DNA of 64,000 nt, taken from contig JANAVB010004000.1 of NCBI GenBank assembly GCA_029216955.1, positions 3,174,829-3,238,828 on the forward strand. The letters run 5' to 3'. The notes beneath the pieces are model-generated. The model was not told where the DNA came from, did not search any database, and saw nothing but the letters and a program-made list of their open reading frames with translations. The stretch is from Iris pallida (taxonomy: Eukaryota; Streptophyta; Magnoliopsida; Asparagales; Iridaceae). Numbering within the stretch: the first letter of the stretch is position 1; every line of letters begins with the position of its first letter. This document shows positions 34,359 to 46,594 of this stretch, one piece after another. The position numbers and the translations under genes are program-made.

Positions 34359-36423
34359 TGTAGAAGCATTGAATTTCAAGACCAGAAATCCTATGTGCCA
34401 AACATTACATGCGCCAGAGAGCTCAGATGAAGTACTTGGCACAGCAAAGAAAAAACATAGACATTAAGAGAAGATTTTTATTTTTCATATAAAAGTCTAT
34501 TACATGTCTTAAAAAGAGCTGTACAAAGGAGGATTTCTACAAAGAAAAGACCCTAAGTCTACAGCTAGGCACAGCAACCGCCATGCGCTCTCAAACAGGC
34601 GTATCTCGCCATACGCTCTCAGCCAGGCGCATCCCTTCAGCAGCTCAGTTATGTGCATCCTCAGTTATGTACATCCCTTCAGCAGCTCAGTTATGTGTCG
34701 CCCTTCAGCGTCCCAGACAGGCGCATCATGAAGTGTCAGCATATGCACCATCAAATGCTTCGACTAATGAAGCATTTATTGAGCAGAACGAGGGTGGCAA
34801 TCAACCCTCTAGTTGGAGGAAGAGCTCTCCAAACCAAGAAGGAGGAGGAGCTCTCACAAAGTCCAAGGAAGATGATCGGGGCACCGCAATTTCGATCTAT
34901 GGCTCTTTCAAAATAACGGAGACGAGGCTCGAGCATCCCCATCTTTGGACGCAACAGGCGCCTTCTGCCTGCCTCAGAAGCCATCGACTCCGACTTTTGG
35001 ATGTAACAGTCACCTTCAATTGCATCAATGAAGACAATGCGTCACATCTTCACCCTCGGGAGCATCTCGTCAACAGAATGTGCTCGAGCAAACAAGTTCA
35101 TTTTAGGAGGACGTGAGAGAACGAGAAGCTAACCCTCTCCATGCCACTATTTATAGACCAGGCAAATTAAACCCATGCGCCAAGTGGCTGGCTCTCCGAA
35201 TCCCGTACAATAAATTTACATTAAACGGTGATGAACCTGACGCTTCGAATTTGGCCAAGTCAAGAACGACTATTTAAAGCACTCGAAGAACATAACAGTC
35301 GGGCCCATAAAGACATGTCATGCAAAGTGGATGTGCCAGCCAGACCGTGCATCGTGCTGACGCGCCCAGCTCCCATCAAAGGATGCGTCCCCATGCACCT
35401 AGTGGAACGCCGATCGATGTGCCCACTCAACAACCCATCACCTGTCAAAGAACATTAAATGCTGAAGTCTGACAGAGTTGGCAGCACGTCCCCCGAAAAC
35501 TGAACAGTTGACAGCTTTTTCAGAAAACGAAGCGTCGTCGACGTCATTATCATCATTGTTTCCCTCCGACGGTTACAAGCCACGTGGCCACCCAACCAAT
35601 TCGCATGTGCCTCCGCAACCATGCGCCCAAATCTCTGCATGCGCCTCAAAAGCTATGCACCTCAGACTTTTCTCTGATCCCTAAAGACAGAAGTAAAGTC
35701 ACTACTGAAGCCCCGCATGCGCCTCAAAAGCCATGTGCCCCGACTGGTTCGTGACTCCTAAAGGTTATGAGCCAAAGCCTCCTCATACGACCAATCCCAG
35801 GCACATCCTATCAGATCACTCTCCACCAAATCCGAGATCTTCGAGCCATGGACCTACGACACGCGTCCTTTGACTTGATTCAGCCTATGAAGGGGTGCTA
35901 ATCATCCAAGATCTCAGTAACTGAAAGATCTTCTCCATTGCTACATGTTAGCTCTGTCGCAGCCCACGACAGCAACGAAAAGAGTTCAACTCCTTAATCA
36001 GGGCATATCGTCTATGCGCCTCCATCAGCAACTACCACATGGCGTCCCCACGTACAGGCGTATCCTACATGCGCGCATGAACAGCCAGTCTGCAAAGCTA
36101 TAAATAGAGGGATCATTTCTTTCTTTCACACACACACAGACAGAGACGTCGGGCAACCATCGACAACACATAGAGAGAGGCAGATACAGACACTCAACGT
36201 CTTCTTCCTCTTCGCAAGCTCCTGCACCTAGAGCAACCCAGATCTTCAGAGAACCGAAAATCGTCGTCAGATCGTCAACGGAGTCAACGCATTACCACTC
36301 GCTCCATCGGCACAAGGGACCCAGATTAAACAAAAGTGTACTCCTAGGACCATGTCTAAGTCCAACATTGTAACACTGTTCTGTTTGTATTAAAATTACA
36401 TCAAAAGATTTTAATAGCAAATA
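34359..36423 (+). repeat. 5' LTR of B-young
   Basis: The LTR is 2065 bp, starts TGTAGAAGCATTG and ends TTTTAATAGCAAATA, with terminal CA changed to TA. It carries many ATGCGCC/GGCGCAT words, TATAAATA at 36099-36106 and CACACACAGACAGA just downstream. On the minus strand, CTATAAATAG at 35156-35147 faces the other way. The open frame 34583-35116 is conserved in the 3' LTR (56231-56812) but has no recognisable domain. I treat it as LTR sequence rather than a gene. Confidence 0.9.
36099..36106 (+). promoter_or_regulatory. LTR TATA box
   Basis: TATAAATA followed by GAGGGATCATTTC is kept in all three B LTRs that cover this part (32815, 36099, 57805). It lies about 320 bp before the LTR end. It is the likely sense promoter of the element. 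Confidence 0.7.
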
Positions 36424-36426
36424 AGC

Positions 36427-36444
36427 TGGCAACTCTGCTGGGGA
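36427..36444 (+). other. Primer binding site of B-young
   Basis: TGGCAACTCTGCTGGGGA lies 3 nt downstream of the LTR end. It starts with TGG, the complement of tRNA CCA, and differs from the B-old site by one substitution and one G. Confidence 0.8.
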
Positions 36445-36470
36445 CCTCTTTCTCCTCCACTGAGTAAGCT

Positions 36471-38425
36471 GTGTCGCAATCCGACGACGTAAAGGTGGCC
36501 TCCTCCCATAAGATGCTGGTCGTAAGCCTCAATCAACAGGCGTATGAGGAGTTCATCTCTGAAGGCAGCGCGAGTCCTTCGAAGCGGCTGTCGAAGCCGA
36601 AGAAGATTCGCCAAGTCTGGGTGCGCAAGGTCGACGCCTCTGGCACCACCACCGAAGGGGATGCACCAATACAGCCATCCCTTCCTGCTTACGTCCTCAG
36701 CAACCAAGATGTGCCCACTGGTGCAGTGCATCTCTCGAGAAAACGTATGGCTGACCACATTTCCCAGCCATCTCCCTCTCAAGCTAGGAAGATGCGTCGA
36801 TGGAGCAGGGGCACAGCTAATGCCCCGCGCATCACCTCCGATGCGCCACAGAAGGTCTCTATCTTTGACAGACTCACTCGCTGTAGTGGCGAGGAGAATT
36901 TGGACTCTGAGTACTACGCACCCCAGCGGGCTAGTACGAAGAAGTCCAAGGCAGCACGGGCCATGCGCCTCAAACGTGCTATGCCGGCAGCAAACCAGAA
37001 GCATGCGCTCACAATCAGGCGCGCTTCTGATGGTAAGCTATACAAGGTCCACTTGGGTGCTTCTGCGCCGGAAAAGAGTCGACCTTCAAAGTCCTTGTCT
37101 CACTTGGGCGCATCTGTTGCGTTCGCAACCGAGTCGAGCAAGGCAAACCCTGTGGTCTTGAACTCTTGTGCCTCCTTTGGTTGTGCGTTTGAGGTTCGTT
37201 CAAGTCACTATAAATGTTGTTCCCCCACTACTGATCTGAGCACCTATTTGGTGTTGGATCAGGAGGCGCAGCATTCACTTGACCACCCCGGCGCTTGGCC
37301 TTGCCATGCGCCTGATGGGGGTGCAAAGCTGGCACTCTTCTCCAACGATCTACGTAACGTGATCACTCATAAACACCGGTCAGAAAAGTCGACTGACAAG
37401 CACAATATGCCCCTCACAGGGCACGCCTGTGCTGTAGTCACCATCAACTATTGTTGCAAAATAGCAGTCCCGCCACCAAGGCAGTCAGTGTTCCAGCGTC
37501 TGCAATCACCAACACCTCTCCGACGTCGCCTCGGGAAGAAAGTGTCAATTGAAGAGGAACTAGAGGTTGCTTCATGCAACGTGATCTCTAATTCCTTGTC
37601 AATCCGAAAGGCGACCGACCATTCCTCGACTTCGTCCAAGAGTCAGCCGAGGAGAACCCAGGTAACTATTCCATCCTCTGAAGTGTTCGAAGGCACTCGG
37701 GAGAGAAGGAAGATCCTGGAGGAAGCTGGGGGTAGTCAAGCCCTTATTGATCCTCCTTCTGAAGATAAAGATGCCCTACAGAGCACAACTGGGATGGAAG
37801 TCAACCTCCCGGATGTTACTGAGGGTAGTCTATCCCCTGTAGACCCGCGTCTCGAAGATGAAGAAGTCCTCCAAGACAGAGCTGGAGGTAATCAGGCCCT
37901 CACAGATACTTCTCCCGAAGACGAGGGTATCCTCCAAAACACAGCTGGGGGTAGCCAGGCCGAAACTCCAGGAGAGGTAACTCCCCTACAAGAGAGCGAG
38001 GACGAAAGCAAAGCCTCAACTGATCCATCCGACTCCAGCCGTGTCATGACAGTATACATGACTAGGGGTGATACCGAGCCAGATGTGCCGCCAGCAGACC
38101 TCGTCCAGCGCATAGATACTCTAGAAGGAGGGCTCAAAACCCTCTCTGCCTCCATGCAAATACTGACTCAAGCAGTGTTCGAGATACGGTCAGCTTTGGC
38201 CAGGGCACCTTCTACCGATCCTGACCCAGGGGCCAATGGAGAATCAAGTGTACCCCTTCAACGGGTATCCTTGGATGCGGATCGCCGCGAAGCACCTCAG
38301 ACGTCGGAGCCATCAAATGTTCAACTCCAAGCTGTACCACCTTCCCCGACTCCCAGTTCCAAAAAAGATGTGGTGGAGATGATCAGGGACTTGCGCAAAC
38401 GCTTTGAGTCCAAGACAAGGCAAAG
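36471..38425 (+). CDS. B-young ORF1 protein (unknown function), truncated into gag
   Basis: This long open frame has an in-frame TAA just upstream. The frame could start at GTG 36471, or at ATG 36513. An ancestral ATG at the LTR end is lost in this copy. The N-terminal part is basic and Ser/Pro-rich. A middle block has Cys/His-rich HYKCCS and DHPGAWP motifs. Three diverged Gly-Gly-[SN]-Gln-Ala acidic repeats (about residues 420-500) follow, then a coiled-coil-like region (DLVQRIDTLEGGLKTLSAS). The end KKDVVEMIRDLRKRFESK looks like the start of gag. The frame then hits a deletion junction near 38412-38425 that joins it out of frame to sequence following protease. ORF1 is typical of Tat/Ogre elements and its role is not known to me. 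Confidence 0.75.
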
Positions 38426-40330
38426 TACCTCATCCAAAAGATGGGTTATGACATAAAAAGCAACAAATGCCTGAACTACGACAAGGGTCGACGTCTTTCT
38501 CTCCGGCTTCCAACACCTAAAGGAAAGTCGCAAGACTACTATCATCGAACTCGACGGGGGGTGGACTATATCACGCCGTCGTCAACTCCAAAGAATTCGG
38601 AGGCAGAAAAAGCAGAACATTCTCACTCGTCCGAAGCATCAACTTGGGATTCCGATACCTGTATCGGATCAGTCTTCAAGAAAGTGCTATCAGCCAACAT
38701 GACATCTTCACAATCTCAAGAAGATGAAGGCGAAGACCAAACACCAGAATTCTTCGAAGAAGAACCCTGGGCTAAACGTCTCGGAGAACAGTGGGAGTCT
38801 CGTTTTGAATTACGTGAACCCCCTACCGAAAACGAAGTCGAGCAGATCGACCTTGGGGATGGATCTTCCTCCAAACCCATCTTTATCAGCAGAAGCCTAA
38901 AAGGAGAAGACCGGGAATCTTTAATCCAGCTGGATAATGAATATATCGATGTCTTCGCCTGGAGCTATGAAGATATGCTGGGACTTGATCCCCAAATTGT
39001 GATGCATAGGCTTAACATCTTACCTGATGCCAAGCATATAAAGCAGCAACAGCGATGTTTTCGTCCCGACATTATGAACGCTATCGATCAGAAAGTAGAT
39101 AAACTCCTGACCAGCAGATTTATTCGTGAAGAACAACATCCGGATTGGGTGGCCAACGTCGTCCCTGTCACCAAGAAGAATGGAAAGATACGAGTCTGTA
39201 TCAACTTCAGAGATCTTAACACTGCTTGCCCGAAGGACGAATTCCCACTACCAATTACTGACGTGATGATCGACAACACATGTAGCTTCGAACGCATGTC
39301 TTTCATGGACGGGTATTCGGGCTACAACCAGATCAAGATGTTCCCCGATGACGTAAAACACACGTCATTCAAGACACCGAAGGGGGTCCTCTACTACACA
39401 GTGATGCCTTTCGGCTTGAAGAACGCTGGTGCAACATACTAGCGAGCTATGAGCACCATCTTTCGTCAGCATCTTCGTAAAACAGTTGAATGCTATGTTG
39501 ATGACATCGCAGTTAAGAGCCGTCTCAAAGGAGATCGCCTACGAAACCTTAAGACAGTCTTCGATCTCATGCGAGCGCATCAACTCAAGATGAACCCCGC
39601 TAAAACCTTCCTTGGGGTTTCTAGCGAAAAGTTCTTGGGCTTCATTATCACGGCGAAAGGCATTCATGTCGATCCCGAGAAGACAAAAGCCATCCTTGAC
39701 ATGGACCCTCCGAAGAACCTCCGAGAACTTCGAGGCCTGCAGGGGCGTCTTGCATACATCCGGAGGTTTATAGAAAATCTTTTCGAAAAATGTCAACCCT
39801 TCACCCAGCTCATGAAGAAGGGAGTCTCTGGACAGAGGAATGCCAAAAAGCTTTCGACGACATCAAGGCTTACTTGACGAGCCCGCCAGTCCTGGTGGCA
39901 CCCGTTGCCGGCAAACCATTTCTCCTCTACGTCCGTGCCATGGATCATTCCCTCGACGCTCTGCTTGCTCAGAACAGCGACACAGGCTATGAGCAAGCTA
40001 TCTACTACCTCAGTAGAATACTGATCGGGGCCGAACACCGGTACAACCCCGTTGAAAAAGAGTGTTTTGCCTTGGTATTTGCCATCCAGAAGACCCGCCA
40101 TTATGTCTCAGGCCAGACAATTCATGTCATCTCCCGAGTCAATCCACTCAGGATTCTCATGACGAAGCCAGGGTCATTGAACTCCCGGCTAGCTACGTGG
40201 GCGATCCTGCTAACACCATACAACATGGTGTTTATTCCACAAAAAGCCGTCAAGGGTCAGGCTCTGGCCGACTTTTTAGCTGCACACCCCATCCCAGAAT
40301 CCTCAAGACTCTATGAAGATATCCCGGATG
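38412..40330 (+). pseudogene. Tat-lineage reverse transcriptase and first RNase H, degenerate
   Basis: One frame runs from about 38412 (AKYLIQKMGYD, the region between protease and RT in Ogre-type pol) to a TAG at 39440-39442. It continues in the same frame to about 39825. RT motifs in order are VTKKNGKIRVCINFRDLN, DGYSGYNQIKM, VMPFGLKNAGATY and YVDD (39494-39505), then the thumb (FLGFIITAKGI, LRELRGLQGRLAYIRRFI). A frameshift near 39825 leads to the RNase H (WTEECQKAFDDIKAYL, YLSRILIGAEHRYNPVEKE). The connection ends LATWAILL and LADFLAAHPIP. The TAG falls where family members read Gln. The protease that should precede it is absent. Confidence 0.88.
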
Positions 40331-40840
40331 AGGTCCAAGAATCTAACGTCACCGAAGAGAGCTCCATCTGGAGATGTTTTTTGATGGCGCTTCAAGAACA
40401 GGCCCCAAAGGCCAAATCATCGCAGGAGTAGGGGTAGTCCTAGTCTCCCCCGATCAGCTGGTCATACAGCATGCCTACTCCCTTTCAAAGCCGTGCTCCA
40501 AAAATGTTGCCAAGACAACGCGCTCATCATGGGGCTCCAGCTGGCGCAACAGCTGGGGGTGGATCATCTGGAAGCCTACGACGACTCAAAACTCGTCGTT
40601 AATCAGGTCAGAGGGCAATACGAAGTTCGCCATGAAGATCTGATTCCTTACCATAAGGTTGCATTAAACATCATTTCAACCTTCACCAAGTTCTTCATCG
40701 AACATGTACCTCGTCTACAAAATCTGGAGACTGACGCTCTAGCTGGCCTTGCAGCCTCATTGGCAGCACCCCTCGGGACTCGACACTACGTTACGGTAGT
40801 TGGACGAGACTTGGTCTGTCCTAAGAACAACCTATGCTCA
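40331..40840 (+). pseudogene. Second (archaeal-type) RNase H of Tat lineage
   Basis: After a frameshift near 40370 the sequence reads FFDGASRTGPKGQ and GVGVVLVSP. Another frameshift near 40500 leads to NALIMGLQLAQQLGVDHLEAYDDSKLVVNQVRG, then HVPRLQNLETDALAGLA. The order D (FFDGA), E-like turn, D (YDDSKLVVNQ) and late D (ETDALAGLA) is that of the extra RNase H acquired by Tat elements, located between RNase H and integrase. It would assist RNA removal during reverse transcription. Two frameshifts make it non-functional. A TAA at 40841 ends this stretch. Confidence 0.85.
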
Positions 40841-40849
40841 TAAATTGCC

Positions 40850-41936
40850 CATGCCGTGTCAACGAGTGCTGGTATTAATATCCGAGACTGGAGATTCCCG
40901 TTCATCGACTTCGCTGTCTACGAAATTCTCCCGGAGGACCCGAAAGAAGCCGTCTCAGTCAGGAGGCGCTCCCTTCGATTCTACTACGATACAGCTACTA
41001 AAATGCTATACCGACGCTCCTACGATGGACTTCTCCTTCGATGCTTATCCAACGAGGAAGCAGCCGAAGCCCTTCGAGAAGCTCACGATAGAACCTACGG
41101 GGCTCATCAACCTGGCCCTAAGTTGCAAGATCGTCTGCGATGCATGGGCTACTACTAGCCAACTATGGCAGCCGACGCTGTCGACTACGCTAAAAAGTGT
41201 CATACATGCCAGCTTCACGCTGACTTCATCCATACACCGTCAGAACCACTACATCCTATGGTCGTCTCTTGGCCCTTCGAAGCCTGAGGCATGGACATTG
41301 TAGGATCGATCACCCCTCTGTCATCGAGGGGACACCGCTTCTTCCTAGCCATCACCGACTACTTCTCCAAGTAGGCAGAAGCAGTTCTACTGGCGGAAGT
41401 GAAGAGCTCTAGGGTGATCAGCTTCATCAAGCACCATGTCATCTACCATTTTGGGGTACCCCGGAGGATTATCCACGATAACGGTCCTCAATTCATCAGC
41501 CATGTTTTCAGTAGATTTTGTGACAAGAATCGTATTCAAAATGTGGTATCAACCACCTATAATCCGGCAGCAAACGGATTGGTCGAGGCGTTTAACAAGA
41601 CTATCGTCAGGCTACTCAAAAAGGTCGTGTCATCCAACAAACGAAACTGGGACAAAAAGCTCGACGAATACCTTTGGGCCTACCGCACAACGGTACAGAC
41701 TCCGACGAGTAACACACCATTCTCCCTGGTCTACGGGAGCGAAGCGGTACTGCCTCTTGAGATCCAGATACCCTCACTCCGTGTAGCAATCACAAACCGA
41801 CTCACAGAAGAAGACAATCAACGTCGCCGTCTGCGAGAATTGGAGGCACTTGACGAAAAGCGTCTCCTAGCTCAACAATGCATCGAACTCTATCAAGCCC
41901 GTATATCATAGGCTTTCAACAAAAAGGTCAAGCAGA
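40850..41936 (+). pseudogene. Integrase zinc-binding and catalytic domains, degenerate
   Basis: The HHCC zinc site is H (41094), H (41104), C (41198) and C (41207). The catalytic core keeps D (41294, GMDIVGS), D (41477, IIHDNGPQF) and E (41585, NGLVEAFNKT), with WAYRTT downstream. Stops at 41156 (TAG in GYY*PTM), 41286 (TGA in FEA*GMD) and 41371 (TAG in FSK*AEA) all fall where relatives read Trp. A further TAG lies at 41909. The frame otherwise holds from 40850 to 41936, where a CACTA element splits it after KKVKQ. The C-terminal domain resumes at 46772. Confidence 0.9.
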
Positions 41937-41954
41937 CACTACACCATAATAGAC

Positions 41955-42400
41955 GATTGCCCACGATTATAACCGTTACTAAAAATTTTAGTAACGGTAA
42001 TAACCGTGACTAATTAGCCGTTACAAAATACTGTCACGCTTGTAGTAACGGTTATAACAGTGACAATAAATATTTTGTGACGGATTTAGTAACGGATATT
42101 ACAGTTACGAAATGTCTTTTACTAACGGTTAAAACTGTGACCAAAATAAAACGTCGTAACGGTTATAACCATTACAAAAGTTGTTTTCAGACAAAATTAA
42201 ATATAAATTGGTAACGAAAAAAATCGTGGCAATTAATGTTTTGTGACGGATGTAGTAACGAGTATAACTGTTACTAAATTTATTTTACTAACGGTTAAAC
42301 CGCTACTAAAATAAAACATCGTAACGGTTATAACCATTACAACAGTTGTTTTTAGACAAAATTAAATGTATATTGGTAACGGAAAAAACCGTTAGGAAAA
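41955..42400. repeat. Subterminal repeats of the CACTA element, left end
   Basis: A dense cluster of GTAACGG and CCGTTAC words in both orientations (for example AACCGTTACTAAAA, TTTTAGTAACGG, GTAACGGTTATAACC) lies just inside the left terminus. In CACTA elements such arrays bind the TNPA-type protein and bring the ends together. That binding is inferred from the family. Some copies are changed to TGTGAC/GTCACG. Confidence 0.8.
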
Positions 42401-42790
42401 TGCATTTTTTTTCCTTGTTGCCAATTTTCATCTAATAGAGCTTTGTAACAATTATACAACCATAAACCTGTATTCATCCTAAATTTATAATAATTTTCCT
42501 ATAATCAAATAATAAAACATAAAATCACATTCCAACATCTCAACAAAAGGTGGCTTACATATTGTCCAACAAAAGTATATATATATATAACCATAATAGC
42601 TGAAGCATAATAGTTAAATGCCTACAAAAGTTAACAATATTTTACCAACAAAAGTTTACATGTTTTAAGCATAATAGTTTGAATCCCAACAAAAGCTTAC
42701 ATGTCTTAAAGCTTACAAATACCGAATACGTCCGCCTCCCCAAATAATATAACCTCCATCAACTAATGCACAAAGCAAAGAGATTCCATT

Positions 42791-45700
42791 TTATGGACCA
42801 TCATAAACCGGTGCTTCTGGTTTTATCACCTCCGACACATAAACAATTTTCTCATCGTCTTGCACTTCCCTTCCATGACAAATAGTGTGAGATGCTAGGA
42901 ATCCCTTAGCTACATCCTCTCGTCCACGTCCAAGTAAAACCACATTTTGTTTTCCTCCTGAAGTTGGTCTACCATTCTTATCATGGACAACATGGCCACC
43001 ATTGTTACCATTTTCACCAGGGCTGACAGTGTTATTCAAAACAAGGTTCAAATTTCTTGGAGTTATAGGGATATGCATATTGTTAGACGCACCTTCTGCC
43101 TCGGGCGTGCCAGAACCAAAAGTTGGATTTTGAGACTTGTGAGAAGTATAAACATAAGTAAGCACTTCTCGTACCATACCCTCAAGACTGTTCAACCTTT
43201 GTATAACTTCTGGGTTGCTATTTTTGTTGGCTATTGCCTTTACAGCTTGTCCGATTTTTACTTGCTTCGTCGAAGATGTGGAGCTAACTGCACGACAACG
43301 ACTCCTTTTATCAGCTCCAAAAACTTCAGCAATAGGGTCATTCTCAAAGTCTTCTATGCTTGGCACACCATCACCACTCGTATTTGCGGCTAGTTTTTGC
43401 CTCTTTTCTGCGGCCTCTATTTCATTCTGTGATTTGACAAGATATAAGACAAAGTTAAGAGTTTAAGTAAAGAACAAAATTAATCAAAAATTAGTACTTT
43501 TATATACAGATGATATTGATGGACAGATAGATTGCATTGTTTTGTGGAGTACATATAACGAGGGTAGGGCAGAATTCGTTGTCATAATCACTTGGTGTGT
43601 CAGGCTTTTAACATACAAGAAATTAATGCTTTAAATAAGAAGATTTCTGGATATTTAGTAATCCATTTGGAGATGTCTTCAAACATAGTGGACATATCCA
43701 TTTGGACATATCTGGAAAACATAGTGGACTGCAAATAAACTGGAAACTAATGCTTTAAACATAGTGGAAACTAAACTGGAAACTAATGGAATAAACTGGA
43801 AACTAATGGAAATAAACTGGAAATTAATGGAAACTAATGGAATAAACGGGAAATTAATGGAATAAACTGGAAACTAATGGAATAAACTGGAAATTAATGC
43901 TTTAAACTGGAAATTAATGCTTTAAACATAGTGGACATATCCATTTGGAGATGTCTTCAAACATAGTGTCAGGCTTTTAACATACACGAAATTAATGCTT
44001 TAAACTGGAAACAACTTTGGTGATTTCATCATATCTTCCAAAGTGTCCTCACGCCAGGTACAAGAAATTAATGCTTTAAACTGGAAACTGATTCTCTACC
44101 TACGAAGGAAAATATTCACAAAAGGCTATCATACCAGTGTGCTCCCTATGCCAAGTACAAATGGAAACTATAGATCACCTTGTAACAGGTATATAGCTAA
44201 TGAAAAAGAGGTATGGGGGCTAACTGAGATTTATTATACCATTGTGCTCCCTATCAAACAAGATTCAAATATCAGCTAACTGAGTATGTGATGATCCATC
44301 CATTCTTCAATAAAGATTCATAGACAAATTTGGTTGTTTGTTAAACAAACCTTGTAAATAGGAAGATTCATAGACAAATGTCAGGTTAAACAAACCTTGT
44401 AACTGACTCAATGCTACAATTTTCCTCCACACCTATTCTCAGTCATTTCATAATGAGATCTTAAAGCCATGTTTATCTCTCCAAATATATGGACTGCACT
44501 TTTAGGTAATGTAAAGGCCTGCACATACTATCTATACTAAGCCAACATTCTTTATTCACAAGGTAGACACATATGGATGATGGAATGATACTAATCAATA
44601 GGAATATTGGTCCTAAAATTGGAATACTGAGATGAACAACAAAAGGTATTCGAGAAACAGTCCCCCCATACTACGTCATATCTGTTCCAAAGAACTAGGT
44701 TCAAGATATGGACAGTACAAGATAGGGCATCATCCAAATGAGCAGATGAATGGATGGTCAGACCTTTTCTTTATAACTGAACCAATGAATGAATGCAGGA
44801 CTCTCCCACTCATAAAGTATCAGAATAGACACTAAATGGATAGATACATCATAAACCAATTTAGGCAAGACACAGAACAGTCTATGTACAGGTTGATACA
44901 TGCATTCTTGATGCAAGGGTAGGACATGAATTTGATGTGGGGTGAATAGATCATATGAATGCAATGAATGGCCTCAAACATAGTGGACATATCATAACTA
45001 TTGGAATAAAACTAAACCACCGAACCAAGGGAATGCAGTGGTTCTATTTCCTGAATGAGGACTGAGATTATACCAAGAGGTAATACAAGTGAAGGCAAGG
45101 ATATCATTCAAAGACTGAACATAACATAGGAAGGAAATTACCAAATGTTCAGTATGGTTGAACATAATGAGGATGCATGACATACAGGTTAGATACTGAA
45201 CATTAATGATGTGGGCTAAATATGCTAATGACTCCCATTCATGGACATACAGGTTACATACAGGTTAGATACAGGTTAGATACTGAACATTAATGATGTA
45301 GGCTAATGACTCCCATTCATGGACATACGCAATGTAATGGTGACTAATACACTATGATACAAGGATGTGACCAAACTACTAGTAAGCAGGACAAGCCACT
45401 GCTCTTAATACATTCAATATCTAAATTTATATAACCTTTGAGACAGGGCATGGACCAATCCATGAAGGATATGGTTGTACCTACATTAGAGTATGTAGGA
45501 CAATGATCAACTAAGGTGATGGGAAGAGATTATCAATGTCATGTGAAGAACAGACAAAAGTAAGTAGAATTGTACTAACATATTTCTCTAATGCACATGG
45601 AAGCACATTTCCAGTAGCCTTGTTTTTGTGGGCTCTCTTCCATGCTTCCGATCGCCTAACACCCTGCCCAGGGTGTTCTTCCTCCTACAAGTACAAATAG

Positions 45701-46398
45701 AAATTAATGATACTTACAATAATATCAATTGCATTTATAAGTAAAAAAAAAGTAAAATACACACCAATTCTTCGTATACTCTGTTATAGCTTTTCCTTCC
45801 AAGAGTGTGAGTGATTTTAGATTGGGCCTTGTTTTCAGCATTTTTCTTGCGTTGCTCAATCTTCTTTGGAGCATACTCATTAGCAATAAACTGCTCCCAC
45901 CAGATTTTATCAATATCATCAGGACATTGACTAAGTGCTAGAGGTTTCGGTAAATATATTCCTTCTTTATCCTTAATTGTGCCTCGTAGGTGATACTTCA
46001 CTGTCCTAAAAAACTGTGGAAATTTAGGTTCCAATAGTGGTCGAGCGAGGATGGGATCAATATTGAATTGAAACTTTGCCTACCACAAACAATAAGGAAT
46101 AAGGCATTCTTTAAGCCGATGAAGCAATTAGATAAATGTTCAAAATGCATGTAAAGAATAGAAAGAAAGAAAAGTGATTTACCATCAGTGAATTCCAAAG
46201 AGCATCTTTGTACACCTTATCTACACTCCTCCAATCATTGTAGCCAATTGGGATGTGAGCTCGAATCAATTTCCCACATTTACTACTCCATTTTACCTCG
46301 CCTTCACCTTTAATTACACCATTTGCTTCAATATGGAGTAAGTATTTTTTTACTTTTGATGGAGATGCAGCTTGTGTTCCACTAGGATTTGACGACAT
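42791..46398 (-). CDS. TNPA-like CACTA protein (Ptta/En/Spm Transposase_24 type), four exons
   Basis: Predicted exons on the minus strand are 46398-46183, 46079-45765, 45684-45580 and 43426-42791 (TAA). All junctions are GT-AG and phase 0, giving 72+105+35+211 = 423 codons with no internal stop. Exons 1-3 carry the plant Ptta/En/Spm transposase pattern: HIPIGYNDWRSVD, a KDALWNSLM block, FPQFFRTVKYHLRG, WEQFIANEYAP, AENKAQ, HTLGRKSYNRVYEEL and EAWKRAHKNK. Exon 4 is Ser/Lys-rich, with a likely coiled-coil (NPEVIQRLNSLEGMVREVL) for self-association. The protein would bind the subterminal repeats. It is not the catalytic DDE transposase. ATG 46398 is the first start after the subterminal array, and intron 3 is 2.15 kb. 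Confidence 0.85.
43427..45579 (-). other. Large intron 3 of the CACTA gene, with tandem repeats
   Basis: I see no coding sequence here. It holds a degenerate array of AATAAACTGGAAACTAATGG-like units (about 43730-43925) and two copies of GTCAGGCTTTTAACATAC...AATTAATGCTTTAAA (about 43600 and 43970). It also holds a direct repeat of roughly 70-100 bp (CAGGTTAGATACTGAACATTAATGATG... at about 45185-45240 and 45265-45325). Boundaries fit GT at 45579 and AG at 43427. A deleted TNPD gene could once have lain here or nearby, but nothing of it is visible. Confidence 0.6.
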
Positions 46399-46594
46399 TC
46401 TGTACTCAACAAATTAAAACAAAAGTAATCGATAATGATACTTTGGACATAGGAATGCATAAACTCCATTATCATAAACTCCATTATCATACGCAGGAGG
46501 TGTTGTGCGGGAAAATTTTAGAATTTTTTTTTCCCTTTTGGCACTTTGTAACACTTTTTGCTTGGCACATGTTTTGCATGTGATCTAAGCTATA

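Noticed and set aside
34583..35116. 177-codon open frame, also present as 193 codons at 56231-56812
   Set aside because: It lies wholly inside the B LTR, starts at different points in the two copies, and shows no domain. LTR identity alone explains its presence twice.
39539..40101. Minus-strand frames over the reverse transcriptase and RNase H
   Set aside because: They are shadows of the plus-strand pol, which carries YVDD and other motifs.
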